Positions 48,966 to 57,553 of a DNA stretch of 60,672 nt are shown in pieces. The first letter of the stretch is position 1; every line of letters begins with the position of its first letter. The notes below the pieces were generated by a model. It was not told the DNA's origin. It made no database searches and was given only the letters and a program-made list of their open reading frames with translations. Position numbers and translations under genes: made by a program. Origin of the DNA: an uncultured Eubacteriales bacterium (GTDB lineage Bacteria; Bacillota; Clostridia; Lachnospirales; Lachnospiraceae); assembly GCA_900314565.1 (NCBI GenBank), contig OMVU01000020.1, forward strand, positions 1-60,672, given 5' to 3'.

Positions 48966-49130
48966 TAGGCTCTTGCGAAACTCTGTGCGAAATGGAATTG
49001 TTTGAACAATTCAAACAATCTGCACAAGCCTTAGAACTTCTTCATGAGCGAAAGATGTGGAATGCTTGGCGCGGAAGCCGTTTGAATGTTCATACAATTT
49101 CCATGAAGCACAGACTTTCGCAAAAGCCTG
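48966..49130. mobile_element. 163-bp MITE-like element with 42-bp terminal inverted repeats
   Basis: The left arm begins AGGCTCTTGCGAAACTCTGT (48967) and the right arm, reversed, AGGCTTTTGCGAAAGTCTGT (49129); the arms match over about 42 positions with some mismatches. The 11-mer TATAGATAAAA flanks both sides (48955-48965 and 49131-49141) as a probable target duplication. Too short for a transposase. A 47-codon frame (ATG 48992, MELFEQFKQSAQALELLHER) spans it, but its 3' half is the terminal repeat, so coding is doubtful. Confidence 0.75.
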
Positions 49131-49161
49131 TATAGATAAAAAAAGAAAGGAGAAGACAAAC

Positions 49162-50763
49162 ATGAAAAAGATCCTGGCAATCCTGATGGTTCTCTGCCTG
49201 TCTGTCGGCATCCTGGCCGGCTGCGGCAGCAGCGCCAACGCACCCGCCTCCTCCGGCGAGAACAGCAGCGCCTCTTCTGATGCTGCTTCCGGCACAAAGA
49301 AGACCTTCGTCTTCGGCGATAACACCTTCAACGCATCCAACGAGGATCCCACCATCAATCCGCACGAGGCTTACTCCGGCTGGCCCTGCATCCGCTACGG
49401 TGTGGGCGAGACCCTGATGAAGATCGCGGATGACGGCACACTGGAGCCCTGGCTGGCGGAGAGCGCCACCAACGTGAATGAGACCACATGGGAGATCGTG
49501 ATCAAGGATTCGGTCTGCTTCTCCAACGGCAGGAGGTGCGATGCCGCCGCAGTCAAGGCATGCCTGGAGCACCTGATCGAGGTCCATGAACGTGCGGCTG
49601 ACAATCTGAAGATCGCCTCCATAGAGGCCGACGGTCAGAAGCTGACGATCGTAACCTCTCAGCCCAACCCTGTTCTGATGAACTACCTCTCTGAGGCTTA
49701 TGGCTGCATCATCGACATGGATGAAGGCATCACCGACGATGGCATCGTGGTCGGCACAGGTCCATTCGTTGCCACCGAGCTTGTCACCGACGATCATCTG
49801 AATCTGGTCAAGAACACCAATTACTGGGATGGCGAAGTCCACATCGATGAGGTCACCATTCGCAACATCACCGATGGCGACACTCTGGCTCTGGCGCTGC
49901 AGTCCGGCGAGATCGACGCTGCTTACGGTATGGCCTACGGCAGCTATCCGATGTTCGAAAATGACAGCTTCAAGTTCTCCGGCATTCAGACCAGCCGCTG
50001 CTTCTGGGGCATGGTGAACTTCAGTACCGAGAACCCCAGTGCTGCCATCATGCTGGATCCTGCTGTGCGCAAGGCGATCGCGCTTGGCATAAATAAGCAG
50101 GGCTTCGTTGATGTGCTGCTCAACGGCTACGGCTATACCGCGACCGGTGCCTTCCCTGAAACATTTGCTTTCGGCCAGGGGGTCAAAGCTGAGTCTTATG
50201 ATCCTGAGCAGGCCAAGGCTGTCCTTCAGGAGGCCGGCTGGGTCGATACCGACGGCGACGGCATCCGCGAGAAGGACGGCGTCAAGCTGGTCATTCGCTG
50301 GCTGACCTACCCGACCCGTCTGGAGCTGCCTCTGCTGGCGGAGTCCGCACAGGCCACTCTCAAGGAGATTGGTATGGACGTGCAGATCAATAATACCAAG
50401 GACCACAACACCATTCGTAAGGATCCTGCTGCCTGGGATATCTGGGTCAGCGCGAATGTCAACGCCGGCCTCGGTGATCCTGCCAACTTCTTCGCTACCT
50501 ACTGTCTGGATAACTCTGTCAAGAACTCCGGCGGCCATCATAGCGACCGTCTGGAGCAGCTTGCTGCTCAGCTGGATGTCACATTCGACGTCAATGAGCG
50601 TGCTAAGCTCGCCGTCGAGATGCAGCAGGAGCTGCTGGACGATAACTCTTACATCTTCTGCTCCTTCCTTCGCATGAGCATGATTTCCAAGGCCAACGTT
50701 ACCGGCCTGGAAGCGCATGCCTGCGACTTCTATGAGCTGACAGCCGATCTGGACATCAAGTAA
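49162..50763 (+). CDS. Peptide/nickel ABC transporter substrate-binding lipoprotein
   Basis: A 533-residue lipoprotein of the SBP_bac_5 family. Signal MKKILAILMVLCLSVGILAG with Cys at 21, a Ser/Ala-rich linker, then the binding domain with WLAESATNVNETTWEIVIKD and GTGPFVATELVTDDHLNLVK. It captures the ligand outside the membrane for the two permeases. NikA-like features are seen, but metal versus peptide cannot be decided. Start ATG 49162 follows AAAGGAGAAGAC; longer frame starts fall in the mobile element. Unusually separated from the permease genes by 297 bases of repeats. Confidence 0.9.
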   Translation: MKKILAILMVLCLSVGILAGCGSSANAPASSGENSSASSDAASGTKKTFVFGDNTFNASNEDPTINPHEAYSGWPCIRYGVGETLMKIADDGTLEPWLAESATNVNETTWEIVIKDSVCFSNGRRCDAAAVKACLEHLIEVHERAADNLKIASIEADGQKLTIVTSQPNPVLMNYLSEAYGCIIDMDEGITDDGIVVGTGPFVATELVTDDHLNLVKNTNYWDGEVHIDEVTIRNITDGDTLALALQSGEIDAAYGMAYGSYPMFENDSFKFSGIQTSRCFWGMVNFSTENPSAAIMLDPAVRKAIALGINKQGFVDVLLNGYGYTATGAFPETFAFGQGVKAESYDPEQAKAVLQEAGWVDTDGDGIREKDGVKLVIRWLTYPTRLELPLLAESAQATLKEIGMDVQINNTKDHNTIRKDPAAWDIWVSANVNAGLGDPANFFATYCLDNSVKNSGGHHSDRLEQLAAQLDVTFDVNERAKLAVEMQQELLDDNSYIFCSFLRMSMISKANVTGLEAHACDFYELTADLDIK

Positions 50764-50891
50764 GCTTTTCACAATGCAGGGGGCGGATCTCTCCGCCCCC
50801 TGTACCAAAGTATTTTGTACATGGGCTCAGCACAGACACAGCTTCTGTTCTGAGCCGATGCTCGAAAAGATCAGAGAAATTGAGGTCATAT

Positions 50892-51671
50892 ATGTCAGTA
50901 TTACTGGATTATCAACACGTGGAAATATCCTTCAACGGAAACGCCGTGGTCCACGATGTGAGCTTTCAGCTCCACCCGGGTGAGATCCTCGGCCTGGTAG
51001 GTGAATCCGGCTCCGGAAAATCCACACTGATAAAAGCCGCTATGGGCCTGCTTGGAAAAAGCGGCATGGTCACCCGGGGCGACATCTGGTTTGAGGGAAA
51101 GAACCTGCCGGATCTTCCCGAAAAGGAGATGCGCAAGATCTGCGGGGAAAAGATCGGTATGATTTTTCAGGACTGCGGTGCGTCCATGAGCCCGATCCGC
51201 ACCATCGGAGAACAGATCGTGGAAAGCATGGCTGCCCACCACAAGGTGAATGTAGCGAAGGCCAGGGCGACCGCTATGGAGCTTTTCGACAAGCTGCGTT
51301 TCAAGGATGGAGAGAGGGTATGGAACAGCTATCCCTTTGAGCTCTCCGGAGGCATGAACCAGCGCGCGGGTATCGCCATTGCCATGCTGATGAACCCGGC
51401 CATCCTCATGGCCGATGAGCCCACCTCCTCTCTGGATGTGGCAGTGCAGCGTCAGGTGGTGGAGGAGATGCTGAACATCCGGGATGTTTTCGGAACCGCC
51501 ATCATCATCGTGAGCCACGATATCGGCGTGGTATCCGCCATGGCGGACAGTATCCTGGTGCTGCAGAACGGCAATGTGATGGAATACGGCAAGGCGAAAG
51601 ACGTGCTGGAAAATCCCCGGAATGACTATACTAAGAAACTGCTCAGCGCAGTTCCCAGATTGCGGAGGTAG
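50892..51671 (+). CDS. Peptide/nickel ABC transporter ATPase 1 (DppD/NikD-like)
   Basis: A 259-residue ATPase. Walker A GESGSGKSTL near residue 40, Q-loop MIFQDCGASMSP, signature LSGGMNQRAGIAIAM, Walker B ILMADEPTSSLD, and the H-loop IIVSHDIGVV. ATG 50892 chosen; a TTG at 50880 is in frame. Followed after three bases by ATPase 2. Confidence 0.9.
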   Translation: MSVLLDYQHVEISFNGNAVVHDVSFQLHPGEILGLVGESGSGKSTLIKAAMGLLGKSGMVTRGDIWFEGKNLPDLPEKEMRKICGEKIGMIFQDCGASMSPIRTIGEQIVESMAAHHKVNVAKARATAMELFDKLRFKDGERVWNSYPFELSGGMNQRAGIAIAMLMNPAILMADEPTSSLDVAVQRQVVEEMLNIRDVFGTAIIIVSHDIGVVSAMADSILVLQNGNVMEYGKAKDVLENPRNDYTKKLLSAVPRLRR

Positions 51672-51674
51672 TCA

Positions 51675-52433
51675 ATGGAACCGATCCTGAGAGTAACAGA
51701 CCTTTCAAAATCATTTTCCCGGGCAGGGAAGAACGAATTTTTTGCTGTGGATCATGTGAGCTTTGACGTGATGCCCGGCGAGATCCTGGGCATTGTAGGC
51801 GAATCCGGCTCCGGTAAGTCTACCATCGCCAGGCTTATTACCCGGCAGATTGACGCCACCACCGGCACCATTGAGATCGATGGTCAGGATATCACCAGAC
51901 TCGTCGGGCGTCATCTGATTCCGGTCTACGCGAAGATCCAGATGGTCTTTCAGACACCGGCAGGTTCTTTTGATCCCAGGCGCACACTGGGCGATGGCAT
52001 CTGCGAGAGCCTGCGGAACAAGGGCGTCTCCAAAGCGGAGCGGGAGTCCAGGGCTCGGGGCCTGCTGGAGAAGTGCGGCCTGCCTCCTGAGTTTCTCGAG
52101 CGCTATCCTCATCAGGTCTCCGGCGGTCAGTGCCAGCGCGCAGCGATCGCCCGGGCACTGATGTGCGACCCGCGGATCCTCATTTTTGACGAGGCCACTT
52201 CCGCGCTGGATGTGACGGTCCAAAAGCAGATCATTGAGCTTCTTCAGCAGCTGCAGGAGGAGAAGGGCCTGGCCTATCTCTTTATCTGTCACAACCTGGC
52301 CCTGGTGCAGCAGTTCTGCGACAAGGTCATCGTCCTCTATGACGGGAAGATCGTAGAGCATGGCCTTCCCGACGAAGTGATTCTTCAGCCGCATTCAGAT
52401 TATGCCAGAAGGCTGGTCGATGCGATTTTCTAA
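51675..52433 (+). CDS. Peptide/nickel ABC transporter ATPase 2 (DppF/NikE-like)
   Basis: A 252-residue ATPase. Walker A GESGSGKSTIARL, Q-loop MVFQTPAGSFDPR, signature VSGGQCQRAAIARAL, Walker B ILIFDEATSALD, H-loop LFICHNLALV. Pairs with ATPase 1 to power import. Last gene of the transporter operon, followed by a terminator. Confidence 0.9.
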   Translation: MEPILRVTDLSKSFSRAGKNEFFAVDHVSFDVMPGEILGIVGESGSGKSTIARLITRQIDATTGTIEIDGQDITRLVGRHLIPVYAKIQMVFQTPAGSFDPRRTLGDGICESLRNKGVSKAERESRARGLLEKCGLPPEFLERYPHQVSGGQCQRAAIARALMCDPRILIFDEATSALDVTVQKQIIELLQQLQEEKGLAYLFICHNLALVQQFCDKVIVLYDGKIVEHGLPDEVILQPHSDYARRLVDAIF

Positions 52434-52472
52434 ATAAGAAAAAATGCCCTTCCTCTTAAGGAGCTTCAAAGT

Positions 52473-52522
52473 ACCCGGTATAGGACATCGGAAAATTATC
52501 GATGCCCGATACCGGGTTTTTG
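52473..52522 (+). terminator. Intrinsic terminator after the ABC transporter operon
   Basis: ACCCGGTAT (52473-52481) pairs with ATACCGGGT (52509-52517), with further pairing inside (ATCG/CGAT), followed by five T. A second hairpin, GCTTCTCGGAGATT / AATCTCCGGGAAGC, follows at 52545-52573. Confidence 0.85.
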
Positions 52523-52645
52523 CATTTCAGGATATTTGGGCAGGGCTTCTCGGAGATTCAATCTCCGGGAAGCTGACATTACATATGCTCATGTACGCGA
52601 GGAAGGCAGATCCATCAGACAAAGAAAAAACTATCCGAAAAACTA

Positions 52646-52697
52646 TTGACACTGTGTCAGCGGCAGTGTATATTATAATCGCTGACACGGTGTCAGC
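52646..52697 (+). promoter_or_regulatory. Promoter with two TGACAC palindromes (TetR operators)
   Basis: TTGACA (52646-52651) and TATATT (52669-52674) have a 17-base spacer; the alternative -10 is TATAAT at 52674. Palindrome 1, TGACACTGTGTCA (52647-52659), covers the -35 box. Palindrome 2, GCTGACACGGTGTCAGC (52681-52697), lies just past the -10 box. The consensus TGACACnGTGTCA points to one dimeric repressor, most likely the TetR protein encoded next. Confidence 0.85.
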
Positions 52698-52732
52698 ACC
52701 ACGTCAGTGAGGAATCTTCGGAGGAAAGATCA

Positions 52733-53356
52733 ATGATAAAAGGAACGCCTGAACTGATCGCTCAGAGGCGGGAAGAGATCATAAATGCCTGTGAGCAGCT
52801 CTATCGGACGATGAGTTTCCGGGAGATCACACTCAAGGAGATCGGCAAGATCACTTCCTTCTCCCGTCCTACGATCTACAATTACTTTGAGACGAAGGAG
52901 GAAATTTTCCTGGCGCTTTTTCAGCGGGAATACGACCTTTGGAATGAAGATCTGACCGCCATACTGGACGGGAATGAGAAGCTGACGAAGACGGAGCTTT
53001 CTGAAAAAATTGCGGCGTCTCTGGCCGGCCGGGAACTGCTCTTAAAGCTTCTGTCCATGAATAACTACGATATGGAGGCCAACAGCCGTAAGGAAATGCT
53101 TACTGCGTTCAAACAGTCTTATGGGCGTTCCGTACATCTGATGGATCTGCTGCTGGAAAAGTTCTGCACGGACATGAGTACGGCAGATATTCAAAATTTC
53201 ATCTATACATTTTTTCCCTTCATGTTTGGGATATACCCATATACTACGGTCACGGAAAAACAGAGGATCGCCATGAAGGATGCCGGAATCAACTTTGTGT
53301 ATCAAACCGTATATGAGCTGACTATGAGTTGCCTGACCCGTCTGCTCGGTAAATGA
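52733..53356 (+). CDS. TetR-family regulator of the redox cluster
   Basis: A 207-residue TetR protein: INACEQLYRTMSFREITLKE and the helix-turn-helix RPTIYNYFETKEEIFLALF. The C-terminal ligand domain has no recognised signature. It starts the unit leading to the aldo/keto reductase, CMD, flavodoxin, DUF362 and permease genes (38 bases to the next). Two operators in its own promoter imply autorepression. Confidence 0.9.
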   Translation: MIKGTPELIAQRREEIINACEQLYRTMSFREITLKEIGKITSFSRPTIYNYFETKEEIFLALFQREYDLWNEDLTAILDGNEKLTKTELSEKIAASLAGRELLLKLLSMNNYDMEANSRKEMLTAFKQSYGRSVHLMDLLLEKFCTDMSTADIQNFIYTFFPFMFGIYPYTTVTEKQRIAMKDAGINFVYQTVYELTMSCLTRLLGK

Positions 53357-53393
53357 AAGACAGAAGACAAAACGGAAAGGAGACGATACTTAC

Positions 53394-54434
53394 ATGAAAT
53401 ACGCGTTACTTGGCAATTCAGACTTAAATGTATCCAGGATCTGCATGGGATGTATGGGATTCGGTGATCCCGGTCGGGGCCAGCACAGCTGGACTATCGA
53501 CGAGGAGCATACCAGAGAGATCATTAAGAGAGGCCTGGACCTCGGCGTTAATTTTTATGATACGGCCATTGCTTATCAGAGCGGCACCAGTGAGCAGTAT
53601 GTTGGCAGAGCGCTGCGGGATTTCGCGAGGCGTGAGGATGTGGTCGTTGCCACCAAGTTCCTTCCGAGGACACAGGAGGAGATCGAAAAGGGCATCAGCG
53701 GTCAGCAGCACATCGAGAACATGATCAATACCAGTCTGCGGAACCTTGGGATGGACTATGTGGATCTCTACATCTATCACATGTGGGACTGGCAGACACC
53801 AATTTACGACATCATGGATGGCCTGAACCGCATCGTGAAGGCGGGAAAAGCCAGATACGTCGGTATTTCCAACTGCTTTGCATGGCAGATCGCCAAGGCG
53901 AACGCGCTGGCGGAAAAAGAAGGCTTTGCGAAGTTCGTCTCCATCCAGGGACATTATAATCTGATCTTCCGTGAGGAAGAGCGGGAAATGGTTCCTTACT
54001 GCGACGAAGAGAACATCGCGCTTACGCCCTACAGTGCACTGGCTTCCGGCAGACTTTCCAGACTTCCCGGGGTGGGAGGAACGAAGCGTGCCGAGGAAGA
54101 CTCTTACGCGAAGTTCAAATATGACGCAACAGCAGCGCAGGACAATGTGATCATCACTCGTGTTGCGGAACTGGCGGAAAAACATGGAGTGACCATGACA
54201 GAGGTTTCTCTTGCATGGCTGCTCACGAAGGTCACATCTCCGGTAGTCGGGGCGACGAAGCTTCACCATATCGAAGGGGCGGCAAAGGCAGTGGATCTGG
54301 AACTGAGCGCTGACGAGACCGCATATCTGGAAGAGCCCTATGTGCCGCATCCTCTTGCCGGTGTGATGGCGCAGAACAAGCCGGCAGCAGCGAAAGAAAA
54401 ACATGTATGGTCCACAGGCGATCAGAAGATCTGA
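53394..54434 (+). CDS. Aldo/keto reductase (long form, 346 residues)
   Basis: NAD(P)H-dependent reductase of the YhdN/Tas-like group: LGNSDLNVSRICMGCMGFGD at the start; tetrad Asp and Tyr in NFYDTAIAYQSG, Lys in VATKFLPRT, His in DLYIYHMWDW; cofactor tail SPVVGATKLHHIEGAAKAVD. Ribosome site AAAGGAGACGATACTTAC. Reduces a carbonyl substrate of unknown identity. Confidence 0.9.
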   Translation: MKYALLGNSDLNVSRICMGCMGFGDPGRGQHSWTIDEEHTREIIKRGLDLGVNFYDTAIAYQSGTSEQYVGRALRDFARREDVVVATKFLPRTQEEIEKGISGQQHIENMINTSLRNLGMDYVDLYIYHMWDWQTPIYDIMDGLNRIVKAGKARYVGISNCFAWQIAKANALAEKEGFAKFVSIQGHYNLIFREEEREMVPYCDEENIALTPYSALASGRLSRLPGVGGTKRAEEDSYAKFKYDATAAQDNVIITRVAELAEKHGVTMTEVSLAWLLTKVTSPVVGATKLHHIEGAAKAVDLELSADETAYLEEPYVPHPLAGVMAQNKPAAAKEKHVWSTGDQKI

Positions 54435-54447
54435 CAGTCAGCACCCC

Positions 54448-54599
54448 ATGAATGAAGTCGCCAATCTCAGCGCACTCGAGGCAGACACGAGCCTTAGTAA
54501 CAGCTGTAAAAGCATGGGAGAAGTAAAAGAAGAGAATCTCAGCTCACTCGTGATGAACACGAGTCTCAGCTCACTCGGGATAAAAAGGAGGAAAGTAAA
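54448..54599 (+). other. Short repeat-bearing spacer before the CMD gene
   Basis: AATCTCAGC[G/T]CACTCG occurs at 54468 and 54537, each followed by CACGAG, and CTCAGCTCACTCG recurs at 54564. ACTCGTG-ATGAA-CACGAGT (54547-54565) is a hairpin. Read from ATG 54448 the frame is MNEVANLSALEADTSLSNSC with a second NLSSLVMNTSLSS, i.e. a duplicated segment. Whether it is translated is unclear. Confidence 0.4.
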
Positions 54600-54932
54600 A
54601 TGGCTGAAAAAATCGTACAGACAGCAGGAAGAAACCAGCTCGGAGAATTCGCTCCGATGTTCGCGCATCTCAATGATGATGTGCTCTTCGGCGAAGTATG
54701 GAATGAGGAAGCGATCGATGTAAAGACAAAGTGCATTATCACAGTAGTATCTTTGATGGCTTCCGGGATTATCGACTCCTCTCTCACCTATCATCTGCAG
54801 AATGCGAAAGCACATGGCGTGACAAAGGAAGAGATTGCGGCCATCATTACGCATGCCACCATGTATGTAGGCTGGCCGAAGGGGTGGGCGGTCTTCAGGC
54901 TTGCAAAGGAAGTCTGGAATGAAGAAGCATAA
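54600..54932 (+). CDS. Carboxymuconolactone decarboxylase-like protein
   Basis: A 110-residue protein of the CMD/AhpD fold: VKTKCIITVVSLMASGIIDS, then YHLQNAKAHGVTKEEIAAII and ITHATMYVGWPKGWAVFRLA. The CxxC of peroxidase-type AhpD is absent, which argues against a peroxidase role. Small oligomeric proteins of this group are common beside aldo/keto reductases and flavodoxins. Ribosome site AAAGGAGGAAAGTAA. Confidence 0.85.
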   Translation: MAEKIVQTAGRNQLGEFAPMFAHLNDDVLFGEVWNEEAIDVKTKCIITVVSLMASGIIDSSLTYHLQNAKAHGVTKEEIAAIITHATMYVGWPKGWAVFRLAKEVWNEEA

Positions 54933-54966
54933 AACGAACTGAAATAAACGGAGACAGGAATAAACT

Positions 54967-55698
54967 ATGAAAAGAATTCTTTCAATCATTATGGTGACTT
55001 TTCTGCTTGCTTCTCTTGCGGCTTGCGGAAACAATTCAAAAACAGAAACGAACGGAACACAGACTGTAACAGAGGAACAGAAAAAACCGGCTGAAAGTAC
55101 AGCACAGACAGCATCGAAAGCAGCGCAGGCAGCGGGAACCGTCACGGAAGCACCTGCCGCTGCAGCTGAGAAAGCACCTGAAACGGAAGCACCTGCAGCT
55201 GAGACACCTGCCACAGAGACGCATTCGGATGTACTGGTCGCATTTTTTTCCGCGACCGGTACCACAAAGGGCGTGGCCGAGCGGATCGCGTCCGTCACCG
55301 GCGGAGATCTCTATGAGATCTTGGCAGCAGAACCCTATACGTCAGACGACCTGAATTATAACGACAGCAGCAGCCGATCCACAAAGGAGCAGAATGATAA
55401 GAACGTCCGTCCTGAGATCGGAAGTGAGGACATTTCTCTGGAAGGCTATACAACTATTTATCTCGGGTTCCCGATCTGGTGGGGCGAAGAGCCGCGTATT
55501 CTGGACACATTTGTCGAGAAATACAGCTTTGACGGAATCACAGTGATCCCCTTCTGCACATCAGGCGGCAGCGGGATCGGCCGGAGCGGCCCCAACATGG
55601 AAGCACTGGCAGGCACAGGTACCTGGCTGGATGGACAGCGCTTTGACGGCAATGTGTCGGAAGCGGATCTGCAGTCCTGGATCGAAGGCCTGATGTAA
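54967..55698 (+). CDS. Flavodoxin-domain lipoprotein
   Basis: A 243-residue protein with lipoprotein signal (LLASLAACGNN, Cys at 20), an Ala/Pro/Glu-rich linker with repeated ETEAPAAETPA, and a flavodoxin domain from about residue 88: VAFFSATGTTKGVAERIASV binding FMN, YLGFPIWWGEEPRIL, and CTSGGSGIGRSGPNM. So the FMN carrier works outside the membrane. Such flavodoxins pair with membrane electron donors, and the next gene encodes one. Confidence 0.9.
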   Translation: MKRILSIIMVTFLLASLAACGNNSKTETNGTQTVTEEQKKPAESTAQTASKAAQAAGTVTEAPAAAAEKAPETEAPAAETPATETHSDVLVAFFSATGTTKGVAERIASVTGGDLYEILAAEPYTSDDLNYNDSSSRSTKEQNDKNVRPEIGSEDISLEGYTTIYLGFPIWWGEEPRILDTFVEKYSFDGITVIPFCTSGGSGIGRSGPNMEALAGTGTWLDGQRFDGNVSEADLQSWIEGLM

Positions 55699-55723
55699 AG
55701 ACGATGAACGGAGGGACGGCGTC

Positions 55724-57553
55724 ATGTCCAAAGCACGAACAAACAATATCATAAAGAGGATCGTGGATGCAGCCATGACCGTCCTTCTTCTGTTCCTTAT
55801 GGCCTACCAGGTCACGGGGGAAATGGCACATGAGTGGATCGGCATGGGAATGACAGTGCTTGTCATCATCCATCAGATCCTGAACCGGAAATGGTACGGA
55901 GCTCTTTTTAAAGGAAAATATAATCCGTACCGTACTGTCACAACGATCCTGAACATCCTGCTGCTCCTCGGCATTGCGCTTACAGCTTTCTGCGGCATGT
56001 CCATGAGCGGCTATGCGGTGCCGTTCCTTTACGGCATGGCACCGGTATCTTTTGTGCGCAGGATGCATCTTTCCATGTCTCACTGGGGCTTTGTGCTGAT
56101 GGGGCTGCATCTGGGAATGCATATCCCGGCAATGACTGCCGGTCTGAAACTGAAAGACAGGACAAAGAAGATCCTGACTTGCATCTTTGCCGGTATCGGC
56201 GGAATCGGCCTCAATCTGTTCCTTCAGAGCGGTATGCCGGACTATCTGTTCTTCCGTGTGCCGTTCGCATTTCTGGACTATGAGAAGGCCGGATGGCAGG
56301 TACTTCTGGAAAACATGCTGATGCTGTCGTTCTGGGCGTTTGTCGGAACTCAGACAGCAGCTGTCTGCAGGAAAGCTGTGCAAAAGGCTGAGACAAAAAA
56401 GAATCCGATCCTTCCGGTCGCCGCCGTCATGGCATCCGTGATCATCGGGATCGTATTGACATTCCTGTTCCCGTCCGCTGACGGACAGACATCCTTTGGA
56501 AATGCAGACTGGTCCGCACCGCAGGCAGAAGGCACACAAAAGGAAGCTGCCGGCGGAGTACAGGAAGGCACGCGAACGGAAGGTGCAGGCAGAGAACAGG
56601 ACGCTTCACAGACGGAAAATGCATCTGCGGGAACGAACACTGCGGCAGCAGGTGCAGTTTCATCTGATACTGCTGCAGGCGCGGATTCTTCGGTCGTATT
56701 TTTTACTTCCGATATTTCTGCCGAAGGCCTTGTTAAGATCTATGATACGCTCGGCTGGACACCGGCAGGCAATGCAGCTGTCAAGATTTCTACCGGTGAA
56801 CCGCCGGCGAGCAATTATCTTCGTCCGGAACTGATCGGTGATCTGGTAAAGAAGGTGGACGGAACCATCGTGGAATGCAATACGGCGTACGGCGGTTCCC
56901 GTTCAAGCTCTGCCATGCACAGGCAGGTCGCGGAAGATCACGGATACACGGCGATCGCCGATTTTGATCTGATGGATGAGGAAGGCGAAGTGGAGTGGCC
57001 CATGTCCGGCGGAACGAGGATCGACAAGGTGATCGTCGGAAGCCATGCAGAGAATTACAGTGACTGGGTGATCCTCTCTCACTTCAAGGGACATGCGATG
57101 GCAGGCTTTGGCGGTGCAATCAAGAATGTCGGCATCGGTATCTCCTCCCCGAGCGGGAAAGTGTATATCCATACTGCCGGTACGAAGACGAGCGGCAGTA
57201 TCTGGTACAGCGATCAGGACGCCTGGCTGGAAGCTCTGGCGGAGATGGTGTCCGGTTTCAGCAGCCATGTGGGGAAGGAGCACATCATTTACATCAATGT
57301 GATGAACCGGCTCTCCGTGGACTGCGACTGCGACGGACATCCGGCGGAACCGGATATCCACGATATCGGTATACTGGCAAGCAGTGATCCTGTCGCGCTG
57401 GATCAGGCCTGTGTGGACCTGATCTATCAGGCAGAAGGCAATGAATCTCTGGTAAAACGAATGGAATCCCTTCATGCTGTTCACACGCTGGAGCATGCGG
57501 AGGAGATCGGGCTTGGCAGACGGACCTATGAGCTGGTAAATATCGATGGCTGA
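55724..57553 (+). CDS. DUF4405 membrane domain fused to a DUF362 domain
   Basis: A 609-residue protein. Residues 10-245 hold about six membrane segments with histidines spaced like cytochrome b-type heme ligands: MAHEWIGMGMTVLVIIHQIL and RMHLSMSHWGFVLMGLHLGM (DUF4405). A Gln/Glu/Ala-rich linker follows (about 260-325). Residues 325-609 are DUF362: VVFFTSDISAEGLVKIYDTL, DWVILSHFKGHAMAGFGGAI, and the IHDIGILASSDPVALDQACV motif. DUF362 proteins usually carry ferredoxin motifs; none is seen here. Predicted to pass electrons from the membrane to the outer domain. Overlaps the permease gene by eight bases. Confidence 0.8.
   Translation: MSKARTNNIIKRIVDAAMTVLLLFLMAYQVTGEMAHEWIGMGMTVLVIIHQILNRKWYGALFKGKYNPYRTVTTILNILLLLGIALTAFCGMSMSGYAVPFLYGMAPVSFVRRMHLSMSHWGFVLMGLHLGMHIPAMTAGLKLKDRTKKILTCIFAGIGGIGLNLFLQSGMPDYLFFRVPFAFLDYEKAGWQVLLENMLMLSFWAFVGTQTAAVCRKAVQKAETKKNPILPVAAVMASVIIGIVLTFLFPSADGQTSFGNADWSAPQAEGTQKEAAGGVQEGTRTEGAGREQDASQTENASAGTNTAAAGAVSSDTAAGADSSVVFFTSDISAEGLVKIYDTLGWTPAGNAAVKISTGEPPASNYLRPELIGDLVKKVDGTIVECNTAYGGSRSSSAMHRQVAEDHGYTAIADFDLMDEEGEVEWPMSGGTRIDKVIVGSHAENYSDWVILSHFKGHAMAGFGGAIKNVGIGISSPSGKVYIHTAGTKTSGSIWYSDQDAWLEALAEMVSGFSSHVGKEHIIYINVMNRLSVDCDCDGHPAEPDIHDIGILASSDPVALDQACVDLIYQAEGNESLVKRMESLHAVHTLEHAEEIGLGRRTYELVNIDG

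Noticed and set aside
48992-49135. 47-residue frame MELFEQFKQSAQALELLHER inside the MITE
   Set aside because: Its 3' half is the terminal inverted repeat and there is no ribosome site, so coding is not supported.
49090-50808. 572-codon open frame on the minus strand opposite the ABC binding protein gene
   Set aside because: It is an exact shadow of a clear SBP_bac_5 lipoprotein gene with matching signal peptide and domain motifs; the antisense protein has no recognisable motif or ribosome site.
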